Below, one piece after another: positions 11,844 through 22,743 of a stretch of 64,000 nt of DNA; position 1 is the stretch's first letter; each line of letters starts with the position of its first letter. Source of the stretch: Agroathelia rolfsii (Eukaryota > Basidiomycota > Agaricomycetes > Amylocorticiales > Amylocorticiaceae); assembly GCA_018343915.1 (NCBI GenBank), contig JABRWF010000006.1, positions 310,001 to 374,000 of the forward strand, written 5' to 3'. A program made the position numbers and the translations under genes. Under the pieces are notes generated by a model, which searched no databases, was not told where the DNA came from, and worked only from the letters and a program-made list of their open reading frames with translations.

Positions 11844-12132
11844 AAAGCCCTAATAAGCTTACCACTGCTCAACTTAGTAAGGCCTTTCACCTCAGGCTAG
11901 TAAGAGAAGTACTTTATACTTATATATATACTTCTCTTGTAGAATCTCCTATCTTCTACATAAATAACAAGTGAGTACTCTTACTATTAACTGTTTACTA
12001 GAGGTCTAGTATCTAGCTGCTATATACATAGCCTAGTAAGCAGGTGTAACATGCTCTCAAGGAGCTTTGTGTCACTAAGAAAAGTCTTAAGGAATTTATA
12101 GATAGTGATAGTATACACATAGCCTAAAAACA
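11844..12132. other. Spacer without recognisable feature
   Basis: An AT-rich stretch between the tandem duplications and the inverted repeat. No coding, LTR or RNA gene signal was found on either strand. Confidence 0.5.
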
Positions 12133-12458
12133 AGAGTTAGCATTATAACAATAATTTTATTTTAAAGTAGAATTTTTTTTTTCCTGAGGTGTATGGAGTG
12201 ACTAAATACTAGAGAAAAGATATCTTGGGTAAAGAAAAGTCTGGTGAAGCTGTAGAAAATCTAGAAGTCAAGAATTTTTAGTGTATTCTATGGTACTTTA
12301 GCAAAATAAAACTAAAAATTCTTGACTTCTGGATTTTCTACAGCTTCACCAGACTTTTCTTTACCCAAGATATCTTCTCTCTAGTATTTAGTCACTCCAT
12401 ATACCTCAGAAAAAAAAATTCTACTTTAAAATAAAATTATTATTACAATGCTAACTCT
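12133..12458. repeat. Long inverted repeat, about 150-bp arms, 28-bp spacer
   Basis: The left arm 12133-12282 pairs with the right arm 12311-12458. The outer ends are AGAGTTAGC and GCTAACTCT, the inner ends TTTTTAGT and ACTAAAAA. By eye about seven differences occur over 150 positions, mainly transitions plus a change in a T-run. No target duplication or transposase was found. Transcription through it would give a long hairpin RNA. It may be a foldback or MITE-type element, or a local palindromic duplication. Confidence 0.9.
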
Positions 12459-12599
12459 AAGTATATATATACCTTATGTACCTTTTCAGCCAAACTGTAG
12501 AATTTGCTAAAATAAAAACTATATAGGTGGCTAAAGGATGTATCAAAGTTCTCCTATAAGTTTTTATTTAAAGCAAAACGGTGTAGAAGTAACTAAAAT

Positions 12600-12765
12600 A
12601 TTCAAAATATACATTAACAAAAACTTTTGCAAACTACAAGTATATTGATAGATTGTTTTTTTTTTCAGTGGTTTTTAGTTTTACATGCAAAAAGTTAACC
12701 ACCAGATTTTTTTTAATTCTAATCTGTAGGCATATATAAAACACTTATTTCATATTACATGTGTT
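12600..12765 (+). repeat. Dispersed repeat, copy 1
   Basis: This stretch matches 43497-43675 in the same orientation. Shared blocks include a T-run followed by CAG(T/C)G(G/A)TTTTTAG, then GTTAACCACCAGATT, then TTTAATTCTAATCT and GGCATATATA. The copies sit about 31 kb apart, one in the transposon zone and one between two host genes. No coding capacity is seen. Confidence 0.65.
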
Positions 12766-12787
12766 GAATATGTAAACCACGCCACTG

Positions 12788-13027
12788 TGTAATACTCCGT
12801 CACTTTGTGACTGCATGTCACTGTGCCACTATCCCTCTAGCATCTTGTTTTTAGTACAAACAATCCTGGAGGAGACAAATAAATGATATAATACTGTATA
12901 GTTCCTATCTATACACATATAAATACACATGTATTGTAGGAAGCGTAGTAGCTAGGCTTGAACAGAATCTACCACCTACACCACTTCTTTCTCTCTTGTG
13001 TGTTATCTCTATGACCTAATTATCACA
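12788..13027 (+). repeat. 5' LTR of gypsy element E3 (240 bp)
   Basis: It starts TGTAATACTCC and ends TTATCACA, with a TATAAATA box at 12918-12925. The 3' LTR of the same element is split: its first 162 bp lie inverted at 30757-30918 and its last 83 bp at 38534-38616. Together these minus one 5-bp duplication also make 240 bp. Flanks CACTG (12783-12787) and CGCTG (38617-38621) agree at four of five bases, the difference being one transition. They are read as the target duplication of E3. A possible primer-binding site starting TGGTGC lies at 13039. Confidence 0.88.
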
Positions 13028-13186
13028 TTTTTTGAAGTTGGTGCTTTAACCTACCTCCTCCTTGGCTACAGTGACTGTAAGGGCTTAATCACCCCCAACA
13101 CCAACTATGCCAAGATAGGGAACACTAATAAAGCTGAGTAAAGCTACCTTCCTATACAAACTCACTACACTTGTTCTGTTATTGTA

Positions 13187-15277
13187 ATGGCTCCTTCCTT
13201 GAGGAGTCAAACAAAAAATAGCATGTCAGAATCAATCACCGGTATAGCCACTGGGACAAGGACTTCAGGTTCTTGAGTACCCATGCCAAGCTATTGCCAG
13301 GTGACGATAGAAGGTGCTACTGCACTAAATGCAGATAGTGAAGGCAGTAGGGCTGTGTGAGCAGAACCCATTGCAAGTAATTATAGCATTCCTAACAATG
13401 AAAATAATACAATTGAAAATACAACTTTTGTTGTAAATAATAAAGATGAGGAATCAATCAGCAGTGAGTTAACTGCTTTAGCCAATGATGAACTGCGCAA
13501 AGGGCACACAAGAACCAGGGTTACTAAAAAGGGGACTACTGGTGAGGCAATTCCAGTGAGCTGTAAGAAAAGGCATCACAGCCTCGATGTGTTTAGCACT
13601 TCCAGCAGCAGGAGGTATATGCATCACGATGAAGCAATTGGCCATACTAAAGAGTTATTGACTCCTAAGCAAAGGGACCTTATTGGCCGCTGGCAGAAAA
13701 TGATTAGAACAATACATTTAGATGTTCCAGACCAATTGACAGAATATGTATCAGCCAAGATGGCAGAAGCACCAGCTAAGTCAATTAGCACCCAAAAAGA
13801 AAAGGGCATTGACCCTAAGAATTGGGGGGTGTTCAGTGATAACGACCCCAATATGAATGTTGAAAGTCAATGTGCAGCATTAGACTCTTTTGCCTTACAG
13901 AGAGCAGGGGGTAAAATTAAAAGAAAAATTAACCAGGAGAAACTCCAAGATACTATTGCAGAGTATAAAATGGAGGACAATCATCTGATAGAAGAGCTCA
14001 CCCTCTAAGAAAGAAATTTGAAAGCTTGCCATATCTAGATAGAGAAACTCCAGGTAGAGGGCCAGTAGCTAGCCAAAGAAGAAGCTTGGCTTTGTGCAAA
14101 CCATCAGGAAAGGGTGAGTCAAAATAAGCACTTGTGTGCACATTATAACTCAGCCTCAGTTGTAAAAAATATGATGTGTCTGGCATCAAATGCTTATATT
14201 AGAACTTATAATAAACCAAGCAAACAACTTTCATTTATATCATTTATAAATGACAAATTGAATAAATTAAAAAAAACCCCAGAGTTAGGTGACTCTGAGA
14301 ATAACCCATCCTCTTCCTCTTTGTCCTTGGACAACAGATCATTCCCTGAATCTGACCATGGCCACAGGAAAGGGAGGAAGAAATGGTCAAGGAATACTAA
14401 AAGGGTAGATTACCAAAAGTATTATGATCTGGTAAAACTAGATGTATACAACAGAATAAACAACCCGTCACTATTACATAAGTTTGTCAGCCAATTGGTT
14501 GATTACGTGAGACACTGTGCAATTCCAAAAGTAGAGTAGGTCGCAAGTATTAGCAACTTTCTTAAGGGCAAGGCCCTAAAGTTTTATCAGCAGTACATTA
14601 TGGCTTGCCATTATGCTTGGTCCCTCGAGGATTTTTTCAGGGCATTAATTGACCATTGTTTCCTATATAATTTTAGGGATTCAATGTTACAAAAAATCAT
14701 TGAAGTGCACCAAGGCATGCATGATGTTAAGGAGTACACTGATTATATAGAAGAATTATACACAATTGTGAGCCTAAGGACCATGGCCGTGAACAAGGAA
14801 TTTAAATTCTTTAAGGGGTTAGACCCCAAGATACAGAGCATGCTCTTTGAGCATTGCTACACACTAGAAGACTGCAATTTCGACGAACTAGTTGAAGCAG
14901 CCATGGCCATGCAAGTAGCAATTTCAATTTGCCAAAAAGGGAATAAATCTTGAAAATTGATTTTCTAGTTAGGCAATTATGGCCAAAACAGGAAGGATGG
15001 CAGAAGCAAAAAAGGCCATGTGTTACATGGTTATGGAAATAATAATGGATGTAAGGGCGGACTATCAAACTCACATAGCTATAATGGGAATAGCCCCCAG
15101 CCGGATAGTCATGTAATTGGCACACACTGTCCATATAGCAAGTCTAACTACTCAGGCCAGTATGGGTCTTACCCAAACTCCGGGAAGAGATGTAAACTTG
15201 CCAAGAAGGGACTTTGCTATGTCTGTGAGAAGCTGGGGCATCTAGGCCAGAACTGCCCAAACTTTAACAGAGTATAG
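13187..15277 (+). pseudogene. Gypsy E3 gag, many stop codons, one frame
   Basis: An ATG at 13187 opens a frame that runs through all E3 segments. Open stretches lie at 13556-14008, 14114-14539, 14600-14953 and 15020-15277, all in the same phase. The 14400-14950 part reads as a retrotransposon Gag domain. A CCHC knuckle, C-YV-C-EKLG-H-LGQN-C, lies near 15220. The stops between segments are TAG, TAA or TGA with no indels. The early part is hydrophilic and without recognised domain. The product would have been the structural Gag part of a Gag-Pol polyprotein. Confidence 0.8.
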
Positions 15278-18200
15278 GGCAGTGGGTCTAAGCTACCTGG
15301 CAGCACGGGACCAAGCACATCCTAGTACATAATGAATGCCAGCATTGGCATTGATTATAATGCAATTGAGTACCAGCAAAAAGCAGCTGAGGAGTCCACA
15401 ATAGAACTTCATGCTGTTGGGTTTGATTTATCAGAATCAGACCCAAATGAAAATAAAACAGAATTTTGTAAAGATACTATAAAAGAGCCATAACTAGAGC
15501 TTTGTGGTGTACAAATTAAGCAAGGGAATTATGCTGCTGTACAGCATAATGCATCTAAGCCGAGTGACCTGACTAGACATTTACCTAAGCTGCTAGTCAT
15601 TAAGGCTGAAGTTAATGGCTATATATGCCGAGCCCTAATTAATTTGGGCTCGTTGGCTGATTTTATGTCATCTACTCTAGCTGACTAGCTAAGAGTAAAA
15701 CGGCAAATATTAGCTAAGCCACTGTCACTGCAGTTGGCTGTATAAGGGTCACGCAGTCGCATTAACGCGGGCTATACTGTGCATTTTAAATATCAGAATA
15801 TTGATACTGAGAAATATTTTGATATTGCAAATCTGCAGTCCTATAACTTAATTCTAGGGACTTCATTTTTATTCCAGCACCATGTACAGTTCAGCTTTCA
15901 TCCGGCTATAGTATACATTGTAAGTAAAGAACCCCTGCTGCTTGAAGGTGACAATATAACCATAGTTGAGTCACATGCAGTAGAGCTATACTAGGAAGGT
16001 ATAGAAAAGGTGTGGCAAAAGCTCATTGAGTACTGTAAACCCCTGTATGCTAAAGCAGAGGAAACTGAACTTCCTCTATTACGCAACATTAACTATACCA
16101 TCCCACTAATTGATGAAAAGGCTATTTACCCTTGGAGGCCATCACGCTGCCCTAATGTATTTTGTACTTAGTAGGACACTAAGCGTGACGCTTACTTAAG
16201 ATCTGGTTGTTGGAAAGTCACAACCTTAGGCAATACTGTACCTATATTACTCATTCCCAAGCCTTGCAAGGAGGGAGAACCTACAAGACTGCAAACAGTT
16301 ATAGACTTGTAGACCAGAAATGCCAACACTCATAAATTGAGTGCACCATTGCTAGATATAGAGGGTATATTATGAAGGGCATCATGTGCCTATTACAGAT
16401 CAATGATTGATGGGCAAGATGTTTATGAGCAAATCCGGATAATTCTGGAACATGTAGATCGCTTGGCCGTGACGACCCCAGATAGGAATATGGTTAGCTT
16501 AGTCATTCAGCAGGGCGACTATAATGTGCCTACTACTTATCAAGTATTGATGAATCACATATTTGGCCCTTACATTGGCAAATTTGTTGCAGTGTATTTG
16601 GACAATATAATTATATATTCTAATATACTTACAGAGTATATTGAGCATGTTAAAATTGTGATCAACATATTGAAGAGGGAATGGCTTTATTTAAGCCATA
16701 ATAGATTACATTTCTTAGAACCCAAATTAAGAATACTGGGTTGTATTATTGACAATGATGGTATTAAAATGGATCCATATAAGGTGGATGCCATTGAAAA
16801 ATAGAAAGTCCCAACTAACAGGGATCTATTGAGGGGCTTCTTAAGCTTGGTAGTATTTCTGGCTGGTGACCTAGCAAATATTGCGTGTGATATGGCCATG
16901 CTTAGTAAGCTGACTGGTGATGCATCAGTGTTTTGCTGGGGTGCTACTGAGCAAAGAGCCTTTGAAAGTATTAAGTTTATGGTTAGGATGATGCACAAAC
17001 ATTATTGCCAGCCTCTTGATTACTCTGCAGAGGTATTACCTATTTGGATTGCCATGGATGCCAGCACAAAGGGCATATCTGGCGTGGTTTTCTAAGGTGC
17101 CAACTGGAAAACAGCTATAGTGGCTGTCTTTTTCTCCACAAAAATGACATCTGCACAGGAAAATTATCCTGTGTACAAGCAAGAGCTTTTAGCTAGAGTT
17201 GAGACAATGTAGCAGCACCGCAATATCTTGCGTGGTGTATTTTTTACATGGATCACAGATTATAAGGGTCTAATATATTTATTTACTCAATCAGACTTGT
17301 TAGGCTGACAGGCCAGGTGGATGGAAAAATTGAGTGAATTTGATTTTGAAATAAAATACATCCCAGGCAAGGAAAATATCTTTCTGGACGCCCTATTGAG
17401 AATATACATGGCGGACACACCGGATATGGTACGTCATACCTCAGAATACACCTACTTTAATTGGGAAGCTATTAAACCGACTGCATTAGACCGCACCCTT
17501 GTGGCTATGCCAGTTCTCATAGGAGAAGAAGGATGTTGGTCCTCCCCTTGGTTCCAAAATTGGTCAGCGGACACAAAACTGTTGGAAGTAAAAACCCTGA
17601 CTCCCACCGGGAAGAAAAAGGGTCACGCCAAGAAAGGGCACACTACCCAAATTAAGGAAGATCCACCTTGAGCACATGATTAGGCGGTTCAACTTAGGAG
17701 GAGAAAATCAATTCCCAGTATAGCAATTCCCTCTGCAGAGACAGGATGACCTGAGATAGGACGCAAATTTGTAAAGCAAGTTCTGACTCATGGTAAGTTT
17801 ATTCTCTATAGCCTTCACAGGCCTAAAGAATAAACAAAGGGCAGGATAGAGAATATCAAGCCCCTAATTGCAAATACTAATAATCAGGGTTCAATGGAGC
17901 CGGAAGTAATAAGAAGAAATACAGACAAGGTTCCATTTCAAGAAAATAAAATAAGCAAGCCAGAAGTTTGGCCTAATGCAAAAGCATGAAAATTAACTAA
18001 GCAACTGCAGGAGGTCATTGTACTCAGCAATCAGACAACTGAAGATGATGGGCAGCTACCCATCGAGTACCCAGAGAATGTGCTTCTAATGAAGGGTATT
18101 CAGTATAGATATGAAAATGACCCCTTCTTTAGAGACATCGTAAAGAATCCTTTGAGTCACAGGAATTTCATTGTGAACAATAGATATGTTTTATTAAAGA

Positions 18201-18502
18201 ATGACAGAAGAAGATTACTGTGCATTCCAAATGTACTCATCAATGGGAGAAACACACACGAAATTGCAATTTCTCAAGTGCACTCTTTCCTTGCACACCT
18301 CAGGGGGAAGAAAACATTAGCCTTTCTCCAAGACTATGTCTGGTGGAAAACCATGTCACTAGATGTCAATTTATTTGTGCAATTGTGTAAGACATGCTAA
18401 AGGAGCAAACCCTCTAACTAGAAACCAGCGGGGTTACTCAACCCCCTTCAGATACCTTTCCTTCTATGGGAAGCCATAGGTATAGACTTTATTGGTCTAT
18501 TA
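15278..18502 (+). pseudogene. Gypsy E3 pol: protease, RT, RNase H, integrase N-part
   Basis: The frame of the gag continues. A protease-like region lies near 15590-15850, with ALINLGS at the active site. RT at about 16180-16800 has YLDN in place of YLDD near 16600. RNase H begins near 17040 with AMDAS and contains ITDYKGL near 17255. The integrase zinc region lies near 18270-18400 (HLRGKK ... CKTC). About twenty in-frame stops occur but no frameshift. The first catalytic Asp region (GIDFIG) near 18480 is cut directly by the solo LTR that follows. Confidence 0.8.
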
Positions 18503-19390
18503 TGTTGAAAGATATGTATATTTCAATACATTTAATCTTTCTAAATATTCCAATGAACACTTTAATAAATCAGTTTATATCTCATCTATCACTATTATTT
18601 ATTTCAAGAATTTACAACCATTAGTTGTGGAGATATAAAGCAATCATTCATTCACTTTATTCTGAATATTTCCGAAATATATTCATATTTCAATATTCAT
18701 TTCTTAAAATCATTTAAATATTCATTTTAAATATCTTTTGTTAAAACAATTCACTTTACTTACTAATACACAATTGTGATTATAAATCAGCTTATAAATC
18801 ACACAAATAAATTAGTAATCACCTTCAAAGATATTAGTAATATTTGAGATATATTACTAATATCACTTTCCTATTCATTCAAATATTCAATTTGCTTACA
18901 AATACTATACTTAGCTTACAGAGCGGATTTGTCAGCATAAACCTTACGCTCTTTGCTTACCAAGTAGATTACTTAAGTAAAGACATTGCTTACAAATCCT
19001 TCAGAAATTAGAATATTTTGTAGTATATAAACCCTAGCTAAATCAGCTGTAAAATATAAGTTATTTTACTCGAAAATAGTGAGTTAAATAGTCTACTAGA
19101 CTAGCTCCTAGGGTACTAACTTCACCCCAGACTTACCAAGTCTACAAGATAAGAAAACAAGCCTTTCTCAAGGGAAAACAAGTAGGTAGTCTCAAAGGGA
19201 CACCGGCTACAATCTTATCTTAAGTATAGTATAGTTACTAATTGCTTCCCACCTAGGAAACTTTGCCTAATCTTAGGAAACAACCCAAGCCTGCACTTTT
19301 CTCTACAAGTAAGTATTTGCTTCATAACAGGTAACTTGTGAGCTAGCATATAGCCACACTATACAACCTAAGAACTACCATAGTTCAATA
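18503..19390 (+). repeat. Solo LTR of copia family D inside the E3 integrase
   Basis: It begins TGTTGAAAGAT and ends GTTCAATA, resembling the 1033-bp copy at 37501-38533 in the same orientation but shorter (888 bp) and diverged. The flanks are TATTA (18498-18502) and CATTG (19391-19395). They differ only by one C/T and one G/A change, so they are probably a decayed CATTG duplication. Subtracting 888 plus 5 bp shifts the frame exactly as needed to rejoin the E3 integrase upstream and downstream. Confidence 0.85.
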
Positions 19391-21694
19391 CATTGCCTCT
19401 GTCCAGGAACAGAGATGGGGAGTTTGACTCTATTACAACCATAATAGACTTGCTAACAGGCATGGTGCATCTGGTACCTAGCCACGATGACTACATAGCT
19501 AATGATGTAGCCAAATTAATATTTGCAGAAGTATATAAACATCACAGCCTACCTAAGTCGATTGTTAGTGATCAAGATGTATTATTTACATCAGGATTTT
19601 GGACCCATTTAAATAAATTAATTGGCACTACATTAAGAATGTCTAGTGCCTATCACCCTGAGAGCAATGGAAGTACCGAGCGCACCAATAGAACTATTGG
19701 CTAGATGCTGAGGTCTATCATTGGTACCAATCAAAAGGATTGGGTAAGCAAATTACCAGCTGTCGAGTTTGTGATTAATCTGGCAAGGTCGGAGACAACG
19801 GGATATTCCCCGTTTTTCTTGAACACTGGCCGCACCCCAAGAACCCTGGTATGGGACTCAGCAACACCTAATGAATTTAGAGGCATTAAAGCCTTTGCAC
19901 AGAGAGTGAAAAGTGGTATAATGGCTGCCTATGACAGTATTATTGCTGCTTGAGTAAAGCAGACAAAGTACGCAAATAATAAAAGAACCAATGCTCCGTT
20001 TATAGATAGGGACTTAGTGTACATTTCTACTAAGAATATTCATTGGGAAAAGGGGACCACTAAGAAATTCATGCCAAAATTTATTGGCCCCTACAAAGTA
20101 ATACAGAACTATAGTAACATGTCCTACAGAATTGATTTGCCCGCTGAGCTGAAAGCTCATAGCGTGCATCCTGTATTTCATGCATTCCTTCTCTAAGTAT
20201 ATATCCCGAATGACGACAGACTGTTCCCGGGACGCACTTTCGAGTAGGTCGCTGGTTTTACTACCGGATCAGCATGTGAATGGGATATTGATCATATTGC
20301 GTCGCACGTTGGAAAGGGTGCAACGAGTGTGATGCAAGTTTTCTGGAAAACAGGCGATTCCTCCTGGATGGAGGCTAAGCAGATTGAAAAAACAAACGCA
20401 ATGACATAGTACCTAACTGCGCAAGGCGTTGAGAATATTCTGGATCTGCCTCAGGGCACTGGCAAAGCACCAGACAATCCGCAAATATATATTGGGATGA
20501 TTGGAGTAGATTTTTCAACCACCCAACCTTGCAGAAAAATGCCTGTAGTTGCTTGCTTGCTCAATGACCCTCAGCCAGGACCGGCCGATGAACTCACACA
20601 CATTGATACTCACATCAATTGGCTTGTATTTGATGTACAACACTCTAGATACAAATTTATATATTCTAGTACACTAGAGTACTGCCTAACTATTGAAGTC
20701 ACCACATTGTGGACGTATATGCTCTTTGATAGTGAAGTGAGGAGCGCCATCCTCAAGGGCAACGCCATTGAGTACATTAAAAAATTGGAAGAAAATGCCA
20801 ATATCATTTCTCACCTGAAGAACGTCATGAGGCCTTTTGGCTACGACAATTTCACACAAATGTCCAATATGTTGGCATTCTCCAATAGTTACACCTTCAT
20901 TTGTATGGCGCTCACTTGCCGCCACATTCAAGACACCCGCGCCATTGTTACATACATGGGTAGGATTGGCCCTTGCATTCCAGTCTACCCCGCTTGTCAC
21001 TGTGTCGCCAGGCAGGAGCATACACCATTTGTCACCGGCCCCTTGGGTCTTGGCTCTGCTGCCGCATATATCTAGTGGCCGCTACCTAATCCACACGCAT
21101 ATACTCAGCTCGCTACCGATGGAGAGCCCGAGATCCCCACAAATACCTACCTAGTTGATGCTAGGGGCTTCTCCAGCGTATGCGGCAACCTCAACGGCTA
21201 GGGCGGCTACCCATACCACCAGCGTTACCAACTGCATTGGGGCAAGCAACAGGTTGTGTATTACATTGACTTACCCCTGCCTGCCGCTACTACTCACAGC
21301 CTCGTGAACAACATTTGTTACCAACCCAATGTGGTACCTGAGGACATCGACCGGCCTACTACCATCCTAACCGCCATGGACGTTATGCTGACCACTAGTG
21401 ACTCAATCCGCCGCGACCAAAAACACAAGAAGAAGGGCAAGGCGGTAAACCCCACTATCACCCCTAAGTGGAAGCAGACAACTGTTGCCGCCACCAATAA
21501 GCCCCAGAAAATCAAGTTCGAAAAGATTGCAAGACCATAGTTGCCGCAGGCAAAGGATGTCAACCAGATGAAGCAAGCTGAAGTTAGTTCGAAAACCAAG
21601 CCTTGTACCAGCACCACCCATTCCGAAGGCATGGCCATGGAGATTGACAAAGGGGCAGTGCAGTCATTTTTTGAAGAAGACAGAGAGAGGATGC
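19391..21694 (+). pseudogene. Gypsy E3 integrase core, chromodomain-like region and C-terminal extension
   Basis: The integrase core continues with TTIIDLLTGM, IVSDQDVLFTS and a SAYHPESNGSTERTNR block (near 19648). A C-terminal integrase region follows near 20040-20200, then a chromodomain-like stretch near 20275-20420 (WDIDHIASH, VFWKTGDSSWMEA). After this, about 400 codons of extra sequence continue in the same frame (20497-21075, 21256-21540, 21541-21694) with few stops and no recognised domain. The frame is cut by the copia LTR at 21695. The last codons are found inverted at 37437-37500. Confidence 0.75.
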
Positions 21695-22724
21695 TGTTAA
21701 AAGTTAGTGGTAATGGTGTAATGTAGACTACTTGTAATCTACTAGTTACCTATTTAAAAGACAACTAACTTACTTGTTTGAAAAGTTAATGGTCTGTTGT
21801 GTTATAGGTTTAAAGGCAATAAAACCTATTTGTGAAAGCAATTAGTAACTCTGTTACACCTAAGATGAGACTGTAGCCGGTGTCCCTTTGAGACTACCTA
21901 CTTGTTTCCCTTTAGGAAAGGCTTGTTGTCTTGTTTTGTAGACTTTGTAAGTCTAGGGTGAAGTTAGTACTCTAGGAGCTAGTCTTGTAGACTATTTAAC
22001 TCACTATTTTTGAGTGAAATAACTTGTCATTTCCAGCTGAATTTACTGGTGCTTATATAATACAAAATATTCTAATTTCTACAAGATTAGTAAGCCAATC
22101 CTATACTTATCTAATCTGCTTAGTAAGAAGGGTTGCTTACAAATCAGCTTATAAATCAGCTTAGTAATATTCCTATTTGCTGAATAATATGCTTGGTAAG
22201 CAATCTGTGTGCTTAGTAAGTAATTTGTATAGTATTAGTAAGTAAAATGTCTATTGATCTCAATATCCTATTATTAGATCTGTATTAGTAATATTTTATA
22301 AATATTACTAATATTATGAATTTGCTTAGTAAATATTTTGGTGATTTATAAGCAAGGATCTAGGGCGTGAAAAATCAATTAGTAATATTCACAATGATTA
22401 TTGAGAAATGAATATTTAAATGGAATTGTTTAATATTTATGAAAAAGATATTTATAAATGATAAAGTCAAGTGACCTCAGATATGATAATCTTATCTCTG
22501 ATAAGATTAGATATAATGAAATATTAAAAATATTAAATAAAAGAATATACGCATATTATTTCAATGAATATATGCATGTAAAGAATTGTTAATATCTCAA
22601 CAATGAACGGTTGTAAAATCATGAAATAAATAATCATGTATGATATGATGTTAGATGATTATTTGAAGTATTCATTGGAATTATTGGAAAGATATAAAGC
22701 TTGTGAATATTCAATCTTTCAACA
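21695..22724 (-). repeat. 3' LTR of copia element D (1030 bp)
   Basis: Read on the minus strand it begins TGTTGAAAG and ends TTTTAACA. It has the same length as the LTR at 29727-30756 and differs from it at roughly fifteen positions by eye, all or nearly all transitions. A polypurine-like GAGTGGGAG on the minus strand (22725-22733) directly precedes it. The left flank GATGC (21690-21694) is the target duplication. Its partner is not next to the other LTR but appears inverted as GCATC at 37496-37500. Confidence 0.92.
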
Positions 22725-22743
22725 CTCCCACTCAATGAATGCT

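Noticed and set aside
10952..11974. Ser/Leu/Pro-rich open frames in the tandem duplications
   Set aside because: Compositional by-products of pyrimidine-rich repeats; frames shift between repeat copies and no motif is seen.
13187..18502. Reading TAG/TAA as glutamine (altered genetic code or readthrough) in the transposon frames
   Set aside because: CAA/CAG are also used for Gln, TGA stops occur at Arg codons, catalytic Asp codons are mutated too, and host genes and the intact gypsy use the standard code. Mutation explains all of these.
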